DNA of 64,000 nt from Mycocentrospora acerina (GCA_022701365.1 JAKUHH010000177.1:1362223-1426222), one strand, 5' to 3'; positions 42,249 through 54,033 are shown, counted from the stretch's first letter. The notes: a model not told the origin generated them from the letters alone. Numbers and translations: made by a program.

Positions 42249-43863
42249 TGGCGCAGACACCGGACTGTGAGAGACAAGACGCATCGTACCACCCATCCGC
42301 GCTGCAAACCACCTGTCCCCTCGCCCCCTCGCCCGTCGCCCTCTCGACGACGACGACGACAACGACGACGCTGTCCTCGCAGCCGCGCACCGCCCTCTGC
42401 ACAGTCGCCGCATCCGCCAGCACGCTGTGCTAACCGCGCCCTGGCTGCTTCGAGGCTGTCATGCGCCAAGACATCCTCGCGCTTGCCGACCTCCTCAGAC
42501 CCAGAGCCTCCCAATCATCGTCACGACGACGGCTCCACGCTCCTCCCCCGCTCCGGTTGCGTCGCCTGCTTCGCCTGCCTCGCCACTGCCTCCCGCCCGC
42601 TGGTCGCTCACAAACCGCATCTTCAACCTCAATCTCAACTTCTACCCGCTGCACCAGGCCCAGCCGCGGCCCTCGCGCCCTCCCGCCTCGCGTCTCTGGA
42701 ACCCCGTAAACTCGTCGCCGCGCAACCCCCAGACCCTGCAGCACCCGTCGCAGCCGGCAGCGCCCCGTGACGAGCTCCCTAACCTGCCCATCGACCACCC
42801 CCGGCCTGGCACGCGCGACGAGCATCCTCTGCTCACCCTCCCACAGCAGCGCCAGAGCAGGCAGAGCCCTGCGTCGTCCCCCATCGCCGACCGCTTCACT
42901 GGAGAGGACGGCATAACCGGTCACACCAGCATCGGCCTCCCGCGTGACCGCAGAAGCCTGCAGGTCGACTCGCGCTCGCCCACCCCTGGCCCTGTCATGG
43001 CCGTGGAACATCAGCAGCAGCCTGCATCCGCAGATGCCCAGGGTCATGCGTCGACCGGCGCACAGTATACAAGAGACCTAGAGTTGGGTGCAGAGATGAG
43101 GAAGCTGTCGCCTGTCCGTGCTTCCATTCCTGGTTCGCGTGCGACGTCGATACATTCCGGCGTGGGCTCTGCGCAGGGCGACGGCGACGGCGACGGCGAC
43201 GATGCTTCAGAGATATCCTGGGGCCCTGTGCATCCTTGTTTTCCTCACCCTAATCCTCATGTGCCACTAAACTCGGAATTGTATGACACCACGCGCATCA
43301 TTCGCATAAAACGCGACTGGATGACAAAGGGTGATCTGGCTCCGACATATGCCAATCTATACCCGGAGATTCTGGATCCGCTTGTCACCGAAGACGACTT
43401 TCGAGTGTTGATCAAGAAAATCAACGACACGCTAACAGATGCATTCGATCCGTTCACCTTCCGAGCATGGCTAGATGCAGTCATGGGCGCGGCAACATTC
43501 TGGCTGTGGGACGATGCAGGCTTGACGGGAGTCAAGCGGAATCTAGCGGACCTCGATCGCTGGATAGACGACTGGAACAGAGATGTGGGTGCACAGGAAG
43601 GCGTCAAGATCATCCCATTGCGACGAACAGGATATCTGACAGTAAGCACCCCCGTGACAAGCTTTGCACCCCCGTACTAACTTCTCCAGCTCGATATCCA
43701 AATACCCGACCCACATCTTGGCCCTGAATCAGGCCATTCACGCCCCAGCACTCAGCAAGACGAATCAAACTCCTTGCCGCCCCAGATTGACTATCTGCCA
43801 TATCCCATCACTCCAACACTACAAATCAACTCGCAACCCCCAGCTATTGAGAGTCAGTCTTAG
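42249..43863 (+). CDS. ERF4: ERF4 / Golgin-A7 family, Ras palmitoyltransferase partner (5' end uncertain)
   Basis: The main exon is open from 42271 to 43641; a 48-nt intron (GTAAGC, TACTAAC, CCAG) leads to the last exon 43690-43863. The Golgin-A7/ERF4 domain is clear: RIIRIKRDWMTKGDLAPTYA, FRVLIKKINDTLTDAFDPFT, FRAWLDAVMGAATFWLWDDA, and KIIPLRRTGYLT|LDIQIPDP. ERF4 binds the DHHC enzyme ERF2, and the pair palmitoylates Ras at the ER. An upstream conserved-looking string, RIFNLNLNFYPLHQ (about 42,617), shows that coding begins before the first in-frame ATG (about 42,997), so a short first exon is needed. One candidate is ATG 42249 with donor GTGAGA at 42266 and a poor GAG acceptor at 42455; I could not confirm it. 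The 42249 boundary is therefore tentative. Confidence 0.85.
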
Positions 43864-44909
43864 CACGCACTCGTGTTTTTTTTTACCCTATCGAGGCATA
43901 ATCGAGAAGAGCCGTATCCTGTCTAGCGTTTCGTTTGCACAAGGCGAGGAGTTTGCTATTAATCGCGTTTTATTCGGCAGCCCGATCCGTCACGTTCGTC
44001 TCCATAGAGAGGTTCTTCAAGGGAGGTATTTTGTTTTTTTGTTTTTCCAAAAATGGCATGTTATGCATAGATGATACCGCGCTGCAAAGCGACGCAAATA
44101 ATCGTTAAATTTTTCTTTTTTCTTCCCGCTTTAACGGATACCCAGGCATGAAGTTGTAGAAGTAGAAGAAGTAATACTATTCGACCTATAATTGGTAGGG
44201 CAGAGACGCACGGAAACCTGCTTTGTTTTGCTCTTTGCAATGTGCCTGGTGATAGGATGGTGTGCTCGATGCTCAATTTTCACCAAAGACGATGTGTAAG
44301 CTGTTTATAGGTTAGAACCTTCTACAAACAACAGCAGGACTCGACGCTGATAAGCGGACAAAAGTCCCATGGTTGTAGCCAAGCCCCGGATTTCAAAGCA
44401 GCTGAGGAAGATGTGCTCCGTACGGGCGATCCGGGATACATTATTGGTCGACCCGACACCACGGAGCTTACTTATCCACATGCATAGTCTCAACAACCAC
44501 TCTTTCGCTCACCAACTCCAACCACATAACATGAGTCAGAACTTGACATGCACACTTCCCGTGGTATGACGTACCAGCCAAAGGTTTCTTTTGCACTGGC
44601 TTAACACGTGTTTTGTCACCGGCGATTTGTAAACTCCACTTGATTAGTGAAATATGCTGCTTACAGGACAGCAGAGGTGAGAAAAGAGGAGATTGGCGGA
44701 GTTTGAGTTACCAAGCATGGTTTGCTGGAAGGAGAGAGAGAGTTGGGAGAGAGAATAAGTATCAAGGTTTGTGTCGTTGCCAATTGTTTTATCATCTCAC
44801 AGTTCTATCACCTTGAATATTCATCATCGTCTTCACTCAAACGATAAATTTTCTATCCCCGCATCTCAATCTCCAATCCTACTCGGCCGTCTGCAGCTAC
44901 ACTTCCATC
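43864..44909. other. Intergenic, ERF4 to MFS transporter
   Basis: No gene seen. T-rich runs (43875-43884, 44028-44048) suit ERF4 3'-end formation. The last 150 bp are CT/CA-rich, as expected before a fungal start. Confidence 0.55.
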
Positions 44910-46828
44910 ATGTCCGCCCTGATTCGGGATGCCCCTATTGGGCAGATAGTCAGATACCTTACCAAAAACCGCGTTCTACAGTACCCAGAAGAACGTTCAG
45001 ATTTTCAAATTCCAGCTGCATACAAACGCATATCACCAAGGCAACTAGACGACGAAATCACAGCTTCATACCCCCAACCCAGTGATGTAGCCCAAGAGGA
45101 AGCCATCTATCCAGACCCAGAAACCATTTTTGAGAAAGACTCGATTGCGAGCTTAGACTCGCGCTTCGATCTCGAAAAGGTTCAAACTGCTCGCTCTACA
45201 CATACGGCAAGAACCCAGCTCTCTCCCGTCGGCACACGAAGCGCCCTCCAGAAGTCCATATCCCGCGCAGAACTTGAACAGCAATTCTCCCTAGCCGCCG
45301 TTGCGCGCGGTCCCAGCCGTCCCATCGCCCCGACAACCCTCCCTGACGGTACTATCCTCGTCGACTGGTATGCCACCGACGACCCAGACAACCCGCAGAA
45401 CTGGGCGTCGAGCAAAAAGGCATTTGTGCTACTGCAAATCCTCATGTACACCATGGGCGTGTACATGAGCTCTGCGCTGATATCGCCCAGCATTCCAGGA
45501 ATCATGGTTAAGTTTGGTGTGCAAGTTGGGGCCGCGTCGCTGGGCCTGTCTATGTATGTTTTGGCGTACGGGATTGGACCGCTACTGTTCTCGCCACTGA
45601 GTGAGATTGCGAGTATTGGACGGAATCCACCGTACATTATATCGTATGCAATTTTTGTTATACTGTGCGTGCCGACGGCGTTGGTGAATAATTTTGCGGG
45701 GTTGATTGTACTGAGGTTTCTCCAGGGCTTCTTTGGAAGCCCGTGTTTGGCGACTGGTGGCGCGACGCTGCAGGATGTCTACAGCTTGATCAACCTGCCG
45801 TATGTGCTCTCGCTGTGGGCATTTGCAGCAACCTGTGGTCCTGCACTTGGCCCCATCATCTCTGGGTAGGTCATCTCCCTCCCCAGCTTTCTTCATCATC
45901 CGAATCTTCGCCTCAGACACCAAGCTAACAAACGTCCAGATTCTCCGTTGCAGCCAAAACCTGGCGCTGGTCCCTTTGGGAGATGCTCTGGCTCAACGGC
46001 CCCATCTTCTTGCTCCTCTTCTTCTTCCTGCCAGAAACCTCGTCGTCAAACATTCTCCTGCGCCGGGCCCAGCGCCTCCGCGCCCTCACCTCGGACCCGC
46101 TCCTGAAGTCGCAATCCGAAATTGACCAGGCCTCGCGCTCCCCACGCGCCGTCGCCTCGGAAGCCCTCATCCGGCCATTCCAGCTCATGCTACTCGACCC
46201 CAGCATCGCCTTCACCGCCATCTACACAGCCATAGTCTACGGCATCTTCTACTCGTTCTTCGAGGCCTTTCCGCTCGTCTATTCGGGCATGTACGGCTTC
46301 AACCTAGGCCAAACGGGCCTGACGTTCCTCTCCGTAACTGTCGGCGTCATGCTCGCCCTGGGCTGGTACTGGTGGTACATCTACGCCATTGTCACACCGA
46401 GCATTCTCGCCCACGGGCTCGGGGCGCCCGAACGGCGTCTCATCCCCGCGCTCATCGTCACCTTCTTCGTCCCCATTGGGCTATTCATGTTTGGCTGGAC
46501 GGCAAATCCCAAGATCCACTGGATTGTCTCGTGCATCGGGATCGTCATCACCACAATCGGCATCTTCCTCATCATCCAGTGTGTCTTTCTTTACCTACCA
46601 CTCGTGTACCCGCAGTATGCGGCGAGTCTGTTTGCTGGGAATGATTTTGCAAGGAGTGCGTTGGCGGCGGGAGCGATTCACTTCTCGACTCCCATGTTTC
46701 ACAACTTGGGGGTTGATAGGGGGATCTCACTGCTTGCGGGGTTGACAGTGGGATGCAGTATAGGTGTGTATGTCTTGTATTTCTTCGGGGAGAGGTTGCG
46801 GGCCAAGTCAAAGTTTGCGGCAAAGTAG
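44910..46828 (+). CDS. MFS transporter, DHA1 drug:H+ antiporter family (Flr1/Caf5-like)
   Basis: Two exons: 44910-45865 and 45940-46828, 614 aa. The 74-nt intron (GTAGGT, GCTAAC, TCCAG) splits ...GPIISG|FSVAAKTWRW. A long polar N-terminus (about 165 aa, cytosolic) precedes WYATDDPDNPQNWASSKKAF, the D-P-x-N-P-x-N-W signature of DHA1 antiporters. Twelve hydrophobic helices follow. MFS signature parts are visible, including the loop GPLLFSPLSEIASIGRNPPY and the TM5 stretch near QGFFGSPCLATGGATLQDVY. The second half starts with WRWSLWEMLWLNGPIFLLLF. It is likely a plasma-membrane exporter of azoles, benomyl-type compounds or polyamines; the substrate is not decidable from sequence. No toxin or biosynthesis genes are nearby. 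Confidence 0.92.
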
Positions 46829-46995
46829 ATTCTGGGGGGTAATGTGAGAGTTGAATAGGCAAGTGAGTGGTAGAAGTAATGTTTAAATGTGAATTTGTAA
46901 ATTATCAATAGCTTCATCTCTCGACGTTCAAATGGTAATTTTTTTTCCCTTTAAAAAAAAGGGGAGGGTATCATGTCTAATTCTTTCTCCAAACC

Positions 46996-48994
46996 CTACA
47001 GCCCCCAATTTGGATCATCATCCAAACCGCCCAGAATCTCCACACCCTCTTCCTCTTGAAATGTGACCTGCTTCCCCCTTTCTCTCCTCTTCTTCTTGCC
47101 CTTTCCGTTCTCGCCGTCAGCCCCCTCCTCGCCCTCGGGGAGCAGGCCAGCCTCTTTGAGCTGGCGCTTGCGCTCGGCGGTCTCGGCTTTTGCAGCTTCA
47201 ATCTCAATGCGCATACGGACCTCTACTTCATCCATTTGCCGCTTGATCTCGTCTGCGTCGGCAAAGTGGTCGTCTTGCAGCTCCGAGGCTTGCAGAAATT
47301 CACCCCAGCCAGACGCCATTTCTAGTTCGCCAAGTAGACACCTGGCGACCTTGTCTGGATTCTCGCGTTCTTCACGGTTGAATTTTGTCTTGATGATGCG
47401 GCGTGAGAGGTTGGGGAACATCATGGATATCATCTGGAAATCTGTACCGTACATTCGAAGGCCCTGGTAGAAGCGGTCCGTCTGTTCTTGTGACCAGCGG
47501 TGGCCTTGGCCTGGGAGGAGGAAGTCGTTGGGGAAGCGTTTGCCATTCTTCATGAAACTGCGGGTTGTGATGCGGGTAGTGAGGTCGGCCTCCTCGTGGA
47601 CTTCCATGGTGGCGATTTGCATGTCTGCTTCTGCTTCACGGTCAATGGTGCCGGAGTCGTGGATCAGCTCGATGCGGTCTCCTACGACTCGCATGCGGGG
47701 GCCTTGTTCGGCGTTGGCGGCCTCCATCTCGTCGCCTGCTGCGTTTAAGAGCTTGTCGACTGCTGCTTGGGTCTCCTTGGTGTGGATTATGCGTCGATCT
47801 TCCTCTCTTTGGCGTTGCCTGACTTCTTCCCAGTTGATGTCACGCATCCGCCGTTCGAGAGTAGACAACTTTCCTACGCGAATGTTACGAGATGCCAGAC
47901 TGTCCATGAATGTTGCATCGGGGTCAATTGTCTGATGTTCTGCATCCGGCGGCGTGTCTTCGCGTGGTGGACGTCCCCTGCGTTTTGATTGTGTTGGTTG
48001 TTGGCTGTCTTGGCCTGCATTCTCCCCCTCGACAGTGGATTGCTTCGTCCTTTTTGGCTGACGTGGCTTGCGCGGTTTGCGTATGGTGGTGATGGCAGTC
48101 TCCTCTATCGTATCGGTCGCTTGTTCTGCCCCTTCTTCCGCGTCTGGCTCTGGATCACCCGTTGTCTTCTTCTTCCCTTTGTCTTTTCTAGGTTTCCGTG
48201 GCTTCTTTGCAGGGGCGTTGGCTTCAGAGTCAGCTTCTACGCCGGCTTCTTCCAGTCGTCCCTTGTTTCGCGCCCTTGCTGCAAGTCGTTTCTGCGTAGA
48301 TTGTCCGCCTGGCTCCCCACCACCGGCTTCCTCCTCTTCCTCTCCCTCCTCATCCTCTGCACCCTCCGCTTCTGCTGTGACTACAGATTTCTTCGTGCCT
48401 CGAGCTCTGGGCGGTTGGCGGGTCTTTTTGGCGGGCGCATTGGCGGCTTCAGCTTGCTTGCCCTCTAGAGGATGATTGACAGCAACCCAAGGCAGTGTCG
48501 TTTTGCACGATTGCTGACCTGCGTCTGCGTCTGCCTCATTCAGCTGTGTCGCGCCTTCCTGCCCTCCATGTTGGGTGGCTGTGTCGTGTGCTTGTGCGGG
48601 GACGGTGATGGGTGGCGCAGGCTGGTGGTGTGAAGGGGTTGTTGCTGGAGGCAGTGTTCTGCGCCTCTTGGCTGGCCTGTCGGTGTCGAGAGCGTCGGCG
48701 GCAGGCTGTGCTTGGGGTTCCGGACGTGTGGACGCGGGTGCCGGGGCAGGCTCGGCAACGGCAAAGGGCGATGCAGCAGCGGCGGCAGGTTCTTGGGTGG
48801 GCGTGGGTGGTGGGGCGGCGCCAGGTCTGCGTCGTGCAGCCTTGGGCGCAAACTTCTTGCCGGACGTGTTCTCTGCGCGCGACTTAGCAGAGCTCGAGCC
48901 GGGGCGGGGACGGCGACGCACTGTTGATGAACGAGGTAAACGTCGCGGCGCTCTTGGGCGGCAGTGTCTTGTCCGGGGCGGCGGCGGCAGACAT
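46996..48994 (-). CDS. BDP1: Transcription factor TFIIIB subunit B'' (Bdp1)
   Basis: Two exons: 48994-48922 and 48872-46996, 649 aa. The 49-nt intron (GTGCGT, GCTAAG, CGCAG) restores the conserved start MSAAAAPDKTLPPKSAATFT-SFIN|KNTSGKKFAPKAARRR, matching the S-F-I-N-K start of other fungal Bdp1 proteins; a longer frame with no ATG reaches 49149 but breaks this. Bdp1 joins TBP and Brf1 to form TFIIIB and open Pol III promoters; nuclear. The SANT/Myb-like domain lies in the second half: GHRWSQEQTDRFYQGLRMYG, then TDFQMISMMFPNLSRRIIKT and KFNREERENPDKV. The first half is Ala/Pro/Lys-rich with repeated KKPRKPR-type basic blocks and acidic EEGEEEEEAGG. Divergent from BRE1 (397 bp). Confidence 0.95.
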
Positions 48995-49391
48995 GGCGAG
49001 AGGCAGCTCGCAGGCACGTGTGGTTGTAGGCACTTTTGATTGTTGTGATTGTAGGCACGTTCAATTGTTGTGATTGCATGCACTTTTAATTGTTGGAATT
49101 GTAGGCACGTGCAACCGGAGGCACCGCAGGCACTGGGAATTGTCGGCACAGACGCGCCTTCACCGTGCCACTGCCAAGCACGGCGCTAATTACTCATCCG
49201 TGTGCATTCTCTCTCGCCCTCTCTCCCCGTCCACGACGCGGCAACAGCATCCTCACACGACACCCTCCCCGTGCCCATGCCCGCCCGTCGCTCCACTGCC
49301 CCGCCCACACTCGTTTGTCTCTGCCTGACCACCTGAGCCCGCCCCTGCTCCCGGCGCCCCGAGCCCAACGCCCGTCGCCATCGTCTGCTCG
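48995..49391. promoter_or_regulatory. Divergent promoter BDP1 / BRE1 with 25-bp tandem repeats
   Basis: 397 bp between opposed starts. The BDP1-proximal 100 bp is a tandem repeat (49026-49100) bounded by GGCACGTG E-box copies at about 49,012 and 49,104. The BRE1-proximal part is C-rich. Confidence 0.5.
49026..49100. repeat. 25-bp minisatellite, three full copies plus partial ends
   Basis: Copies at 49026-49050, 49051-49075 and 49076-49100 share GTAGGCACNTTNNATTGTTG and end in TGATT or GAATT. Partial units lie on both sides (49010-49025, 49101-49116), each with GGCACGTG. Confidence 0.85.
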
Positions 49392-51733
49392 ATGAGGCTC
49401 GAAGCCAGGACCGTCGCACCCCCATCGCTTGGCCCAGTCAAGATGGAGGACCGCAAGCGACCCAGCGTCCACGACGACACTGCTCCTCCTGCCAAGAGGC
49501 AAGCCGTGGCCGTCAACGGTGCTCGATCGCATCCAGACGCCGACTTGCCGTGGAAAGATGACATCGAGGTTCGCCCCCCCCTTTGCGTCTGCACACGCCC
49601 TGCCCACCGCCTGCCGCGAACATGCTCGCTAATACTGCCACGATGCACAGGCTTTCCAGAAAGACGCCATTCTGCGACAGATGCGCGAATACAAGCGCGA
49701 GAAGAACACGATCGAGTCGCAGCTGAACGAGCTCGAGAGCCGCTCAAAGCACCACGACGATCACCTGCGCACGCTGGACCTGTGGTTCGACCAGGTCAGT
49801 ATGCGCATACCACCGCATCTACTAGACATTGACGCTGATGTGACGCTAGGTTCTCGATGAAATGAGGCTTCTGGCTGGAGAAAAACTGCCTGCTTCGTCA
49901 GCTGACTCGGCTTCTAGCCGCACACTTCCCGATGACTTGTTCTTTGCAGACAGCCAAACCTTTAAGAAGCACCTCTCTGGCCGCAAAGACAAGATCCTAG
50001 CCTCGTTGTCGGGTCTGTTTGCCAAGTTCCCCCCAAGCAGCCCCGAAATTGCCGACCTCCAGCAACAGCTCTCGAAACTTTTGGCTTCTGAAAAAGAGCA
50101 CGTTGTGAAGCTTCAGCGAGTAATCAAAGAAAAAGAACAGCTGTCAGACCGCCTGGACACTGCCACCCATCGCTATCTGGTCGCCGAGAAGAAGATTGAT
50201 CGGTTAAAGAGTCAGCAGGTTCAAAAATTAGAGCAGCAAGCAGTCGCCAGCAGTGTCAAGGAGGAGACACCGTCGGCAAGTAATGGCGCAGAGCCCGTCA
50301 ATGGCGCCTCGCCCAGCGCAGCTAACGAAGAAATGGAGACGTCGCGGAACCAGGCAGTGGCCGAGGCCGCGAAGCGAAAAGAGCAGCTCGAGCAAATTGA
50401 GCTGGAAAATAAGAAGCTTACCGAGGAGGTTACGGCGCTAAAGGTAAAGCTCACTGGACTTTCAGACGACGACTACGCAAAGACGGATCTGTTCAAGGTT
50501 CTGAAATCCCAGCACGAGGACGTCATCAAGCGCATTAACAACCTGGAAGCGACTAACAAGCAACTGCGCGAGGAGGCGCAGAAGTATCAGGCCGAGCGGA
50601 CGGCGTATCGTATAAAAATCGACGACGAGACGCGGTCGTCCTTGGCAGAGTCTGAGAGTGCTGTCTCCCAGGCTGAAGCTAATCTCGCGCGTATCCGGAA
50701 TGCGCGCGATGAATTAGTGGCCGAAAACAAAATCCTTGAAGGCAATCAAAAAAACACTGTTGCTTCGACTGAGCAGTCAAAAGAACTCGTTAGCGCATGC
50801 GAGAGCCGGATTGCTGCACTAGAGTCTGAGTGTCAACGATTGCGTTTACAAATTGCTGAAGGGCGGACGGTGGAGGGCCAGGAAGCAGCAGTAGCAGTAG
50901 CAACAGGGGCAACAGCGGTTGAGGATCAATCGCTGGAGCAACTGCGTAACAAGATTTCTTCGTTGGTAAACCAAGTGAATCTTCTCAGCGGTGAGTTGCC
51001 GTCGATGGAGGCAGCTTGGAGAAAGGCACAGGCAACAGCCGGGAAGAAGATTGCCGATGTTGTGGCATGGGAGGACGGTGTTTCGAGAGCACACGCGGAC
51101 AAGGCCAAGGCGGACCAAAAGTTTTTTGCGGCAATGAAGTCCAAGGGAGAGTTGGAACAGCAGATACGTATTCTGCGCCTCCAGGCCACAAAATCGACCG
51201 AGGTTGTTGCGCAGCTAAAGGAGGCGGATTCGCTCAGTCGGTCACTTGTGGACAAGCTGGAGAAGCAGACTGCGGAAATGCGGTCGCAGATGGACGAGCT
51301 GTCGAGCCGACACCGATTATTGGAGCAAAAGGCCAGCGAGAATGCCGTTACCATGGAGGGCCAAGTTAACCAGATTGCGGAGCTCAAGAAGGTAGTTGAA
51401 GCAAAGGACACGAGCTGCCTCGCGGCTAGACATGCGCAGCGCGAATCGGAAGCGGAGCGCGACAAGCTGACGGCGCAAGTGACGGGGCTGGAGAAGCAAG
51501 TGCAAGTGTGGAAGAAGAAGAGCGCGGGCAATCAGAGCACGGAGACGGCGCTGATGGAGTCGATGATCCAATGCCAGATTTGCAAGAGCCGGTTCAAAAA
51601 CACGGTCATCAAGACGTGCGGGCACATATTCTGCGACCAGTGCGTGCAGGACCGCCTTACCAACCGGGCGAGAAAGTGTCCCAATTGTGGCAAGGCGTTT
51701 GGTAGCAACGACACGATGCGTGTGCATCTTTAG
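49392..51733 (+). CDS. BRE1: E3 ubiquitin ligase BRE1 (histone H2B)
   Basis: Three exons: 49392-49568, 49651-49794 and 49850-51733, 734 aa. Introns begin GTTCGC and GTCAGT and end ACAG and CTAG; all three exons are whole codons. With Rad6 it mono-ubiquitinates histone H2B, which primes H3K4/K79 methylation; nuclear. Start MRLEARTVAPPSLGPVKMED; a second ATG (49443) begins MEDRKRPSVHDD, the form usual for Bre1, so either may be used. Nearly the whole body is heptad coiled coil (about residues 60-670). The C-terminal C3HC4 RING is intact: CQICKSRFKNTVIKTCGHIF, then CDQCVQDRLTNRARKCPNCG, with Cys/His spacing as in Bre1, followed by KAFGSNDTMRVHL. Length fits fungal Bre1 (700-760 aa). Confidence 0.96.
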
Positions 51734-52413
51734 AAGAAGAAGAAGAGACCAACCTTTTTTCCTCGTCTTCTCGTTGTTCTTTAAAAGCTCTTTACTTTCC
51801 AAACCACTTTTGTATATTATCACTTTGATCTCTGTCTATTAATTTTTTTTTGGTTGTCACTATCTTGGCTGGTTTTTTTTGGGTTGATAAGCGGGTCATG
51901 AGCTGGTTGGTTAGGAAGGAAGGAAGGAAGGAAGGAAAGAAGAAGGGAATTATACATGCACGGCAGGGCGTTTTTTTTATTTTACCTCGCTTCCCTCTTT
52001 TGTCTGTTTTGAATTTAGAAGGGGCGATTAGTTAGTTAGTTTAGTTTAGCGTAGTGAAGCGTTTTGGACTTGGGGGTCGAGGGTTCAGGAGCGGTGGGAG
52101 TTTAGAGGCGTCCATTTATGGAAAGGAGGAAAGCTGAGGAGGAAGCACAGCGAAGGGTAAAGGCAAACAAAGGCAAAGGGACTTTGAGTATAGTGTAAAT
52201 TATAGTACGGGGCTGGCACGTGAGTGGGAATAGCCATGTCCCTGTTGTCTTTTGTAGATTTCTAGAGACTTGTTCCCGAGTTTTCTTTTGGCTCATATTC
52301 TTGCTTGCTCTTGCTTGTGTCTGTTCTTACTCTGCCTGCAAGGGTTGTAATGCATATATATATATGTGTATGCATTTTCAAGAAGAGTTGAGAAAGGAAT
52401 TGGATCAAAAGAA
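51734..52413. other. Convergent 3' region BRE1 / NAD kinase
   Basis: No gene. Both neighbours end here. Contains T-runs, an (AAGG)n run (51916-51942), TTAG repeats (52029-52050) and a short (TA)n (52353-52364). Confidence 0.6.
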
Positions 52414-53766
52414 CTATGTATCTTGATCTCCAAAGGGATAGTTGAATTTGAGCAGGGCATTTAGCCCACCCACCCAATGATCCTCGGCCATGCCTTCCTT
52501 GCTGACTGAGCCGCTGACAATGCATGGCACGCCGCCTTCCCAGCCAGCCTGTCCACGGCGGACCTCCTCGCCTGCAACACGAACCTCCATGCCAGCGCCC
52601 ATGCCTTCGGTAAACGTGCGGCCGTCGATGCTCACCTCGACTTCGCGGCCGCGGTTCTTGTCGCCGAGGCGCAGGGTGATTGGTGTTTCTGCCGGGAGGA
52701 CGAGGGGGCGGAAGGACAGCGAGCGGGGGCAGATGGGGGTGAGGAGCAGCGAGGGGACGAGGGGGTGGACAATGGAGCCGCCCGAGGAGAGCGAGTAGGC
52801 GGTGGAGCCGGTCGGGGAGGAGATGATCATGCCGTCGGCCACGGCCTCTGTGAGGAAGCGGTTGGCAATGTAGACGTCGATGATTTTGAGGTGCGGGGAG
52901 GAGCCGCGGTGGAGGGTGACTTCGTTGAGGGCGTACGTGTCCTGGTCGCCCGTGTGCGGCGAGGTGAGGCGGGTGCCGTCTGGGTGGAAGACGCCGACCT
53001 TGAGGCGGTTGCGCAGCAGGACACGGGCGGTGGGCGTGTTTGTGCTTGCACTGCCGTCTGTGTGGACACGGGCAGTGGCAGTGGCAGGGTCAGGGTCCGG
53101 GGCGCCAGACATGTAGGCTTCGCGGAAGGCGCGCTTGTACTCGCTGAACTTCCACTCGCCCAGGAAGCCAATGGTGCCCATGGCGAAGCTGAGCACGGGG
53201 GGCACGCTCTCGGCATGGCTGAAGAGGCTGCTGGCGCGCAGCAGGGTGCCGTCGCCGCCCAGGGTGCACACCAGGTCCGTCTTGTCGGCCAGGTGGCGCG
53301 GCGTGCCCTCGCGCGCGTCGTAGGTGTAGACGGGGAAGGGCAGGCGCGCGTGCAGCTCGGCGGCGGCGTCGGGCTCGAGGATGATGTTGGTGGCGGGGTA
53401 GGTGGCGGCAATGTGCGTGGTGAAGGCGACGACCGACGCCGTGATGTTGGGCGTGCGCTTCTTCTTGGTGACGAGGATGTTGCGGGGTGGCGCCGGCCAC
53501 TGCAGGCTGAGCAGCGTGTTGGCCGGCGACTGCAGGTACGCGGGCGTGATGCGCGCGGGCAGGTCGCGGATGTGCTGGACCGCGCGCGGCGAGGGCGTCG
53601 AGGACAGGAAGCGGCGGGCTGTTGACGGCAACCGGCGGCACAGCGCCGCGCGGGGTGCGGGCAGCACGGCGCGGGCGAGGGGCAGTGGCCGTGGCAGCAG
53701 CAGTGGCAGTGGCATGGCCGTGGTGCAAGGCCATGCGTGCATGCTCGCCCGCCAGCCCGCCAGCAT
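52414..53766 (-). CDS. POS5: Mitochondrial NAD(H) kinase, Pos5-like
   Basis: 450 aa, no intron, ATG at 53766; further in-frame ATGs at 53742 and 53715 exist. Phosphorylates NAD(H) to NADP(H) with ATP. The first 60 residues (from MPLPLLLPRPLPLARAVLPA to RRFLSSTPSPR) are Leu/Pro/Arg/Ser-rich without acids, an excellent mitochondrial presequence, and point to the Pos5 branch. Family motifs: LVCTLGGDGTLLRAS (GGDG), SFAMGTIGFLGEW, YALNEVTLHRGSSPHLKIID (NE/D motif), and DGMIISSPTGSTAYSLSSGG. The C-terminal FTEGMGAGMEVRVAGEE is in the usual place. In yeast, Pos5 supplies matrix NADPH for oxidative defence and arginine synthesis; that link to ArgJ here is only functional. Divergent from the acyltransferase gene (267 bp). 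Very GC-rich. Confidence 0.94.
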   Translation of the reverse strand: MLAGWRASMHAWPCTTAMPLPLLLPRPLPLARAVLPAPRAALCRRLPSTARRFLSSTPSPRAVQHIRDLPARITPAYLQSPANTLLSLQWPAPPRNILVTKKKRTPNITASVVAFTTHIAATYPATNIILEPDAAAELHARLPFPVYTYDAREGTPRHLADKTDLVCTLGGDGTLLRASSLFSHAESVPPVLSFAMGTIGFLGEWKFSEYKRAFREAYMSGAPDPDPATATARVHTDGSASTNTPTARVLLRNRLKVGVFHPDGTRLTSPHTGDQDTYALNEVTLHRGSSPHLKIIDVYIANRFLTEAVADGMIISSPTGSTAYSLSSGGSIVHPLVPSLLLTPICPRSLSFRPLVLPAETPITLRLGDKNRGREVEVSIDGRTFTEGMGAGMEVRVAGEEVRRGQAGWEGGVPCIVSGSVSKEGMAEDHWVGGLNALLKFNYPFGDQDT

Positions 53767-54033
53767 TCGAGCTTTCGCGCCCGCCCGCCCGGCCCATGTT
53801 GACGCGAGGCCAAGCTTTGGCTCCCCGCCGTCGCGGTGGGGCGCATGGTGTCATCCGCCCGCGACACGCATGTGCATGTGCCTGTGCATGTGCCTGGTGG
53901 GTGCATGCTACGCCCTGTGTGTGCATGGCATGGGCATGTCAAACACTCCATCCACCTCACCTCTCCTCTCCTCTCCTCGCCTCTTCCCGCCTCGCCCCCC
54001 CTCGCCTGAACACACTCCCTCCCGCCGCACACC
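53767..54033. promoter_or_regulatory. Divergent promoter NAD kinase / acyltransferase
   Basis: 267 bp between starts. Contains a TGCATG-rich repeat (53868-53936: GTGCATGTGCCT twice, then further TGCATG) and a (CTCTC)n pyrimidine run (53960-53990) just before the acyltransferase ATG. Confidence 0.5.

Noticed and set aside
41420..42423. Frames of about 200 codons on the minus strand with His-Thr repeats
   Set aside because: Products of TG/CA dinucleotide and pentamer repeats.
48995..49149. N-terminal extension of BDP1 reading through the tandem repeats
   Set aside because: Has no ATG and conflicts with the spliced model that restores the conserved start SFINK.
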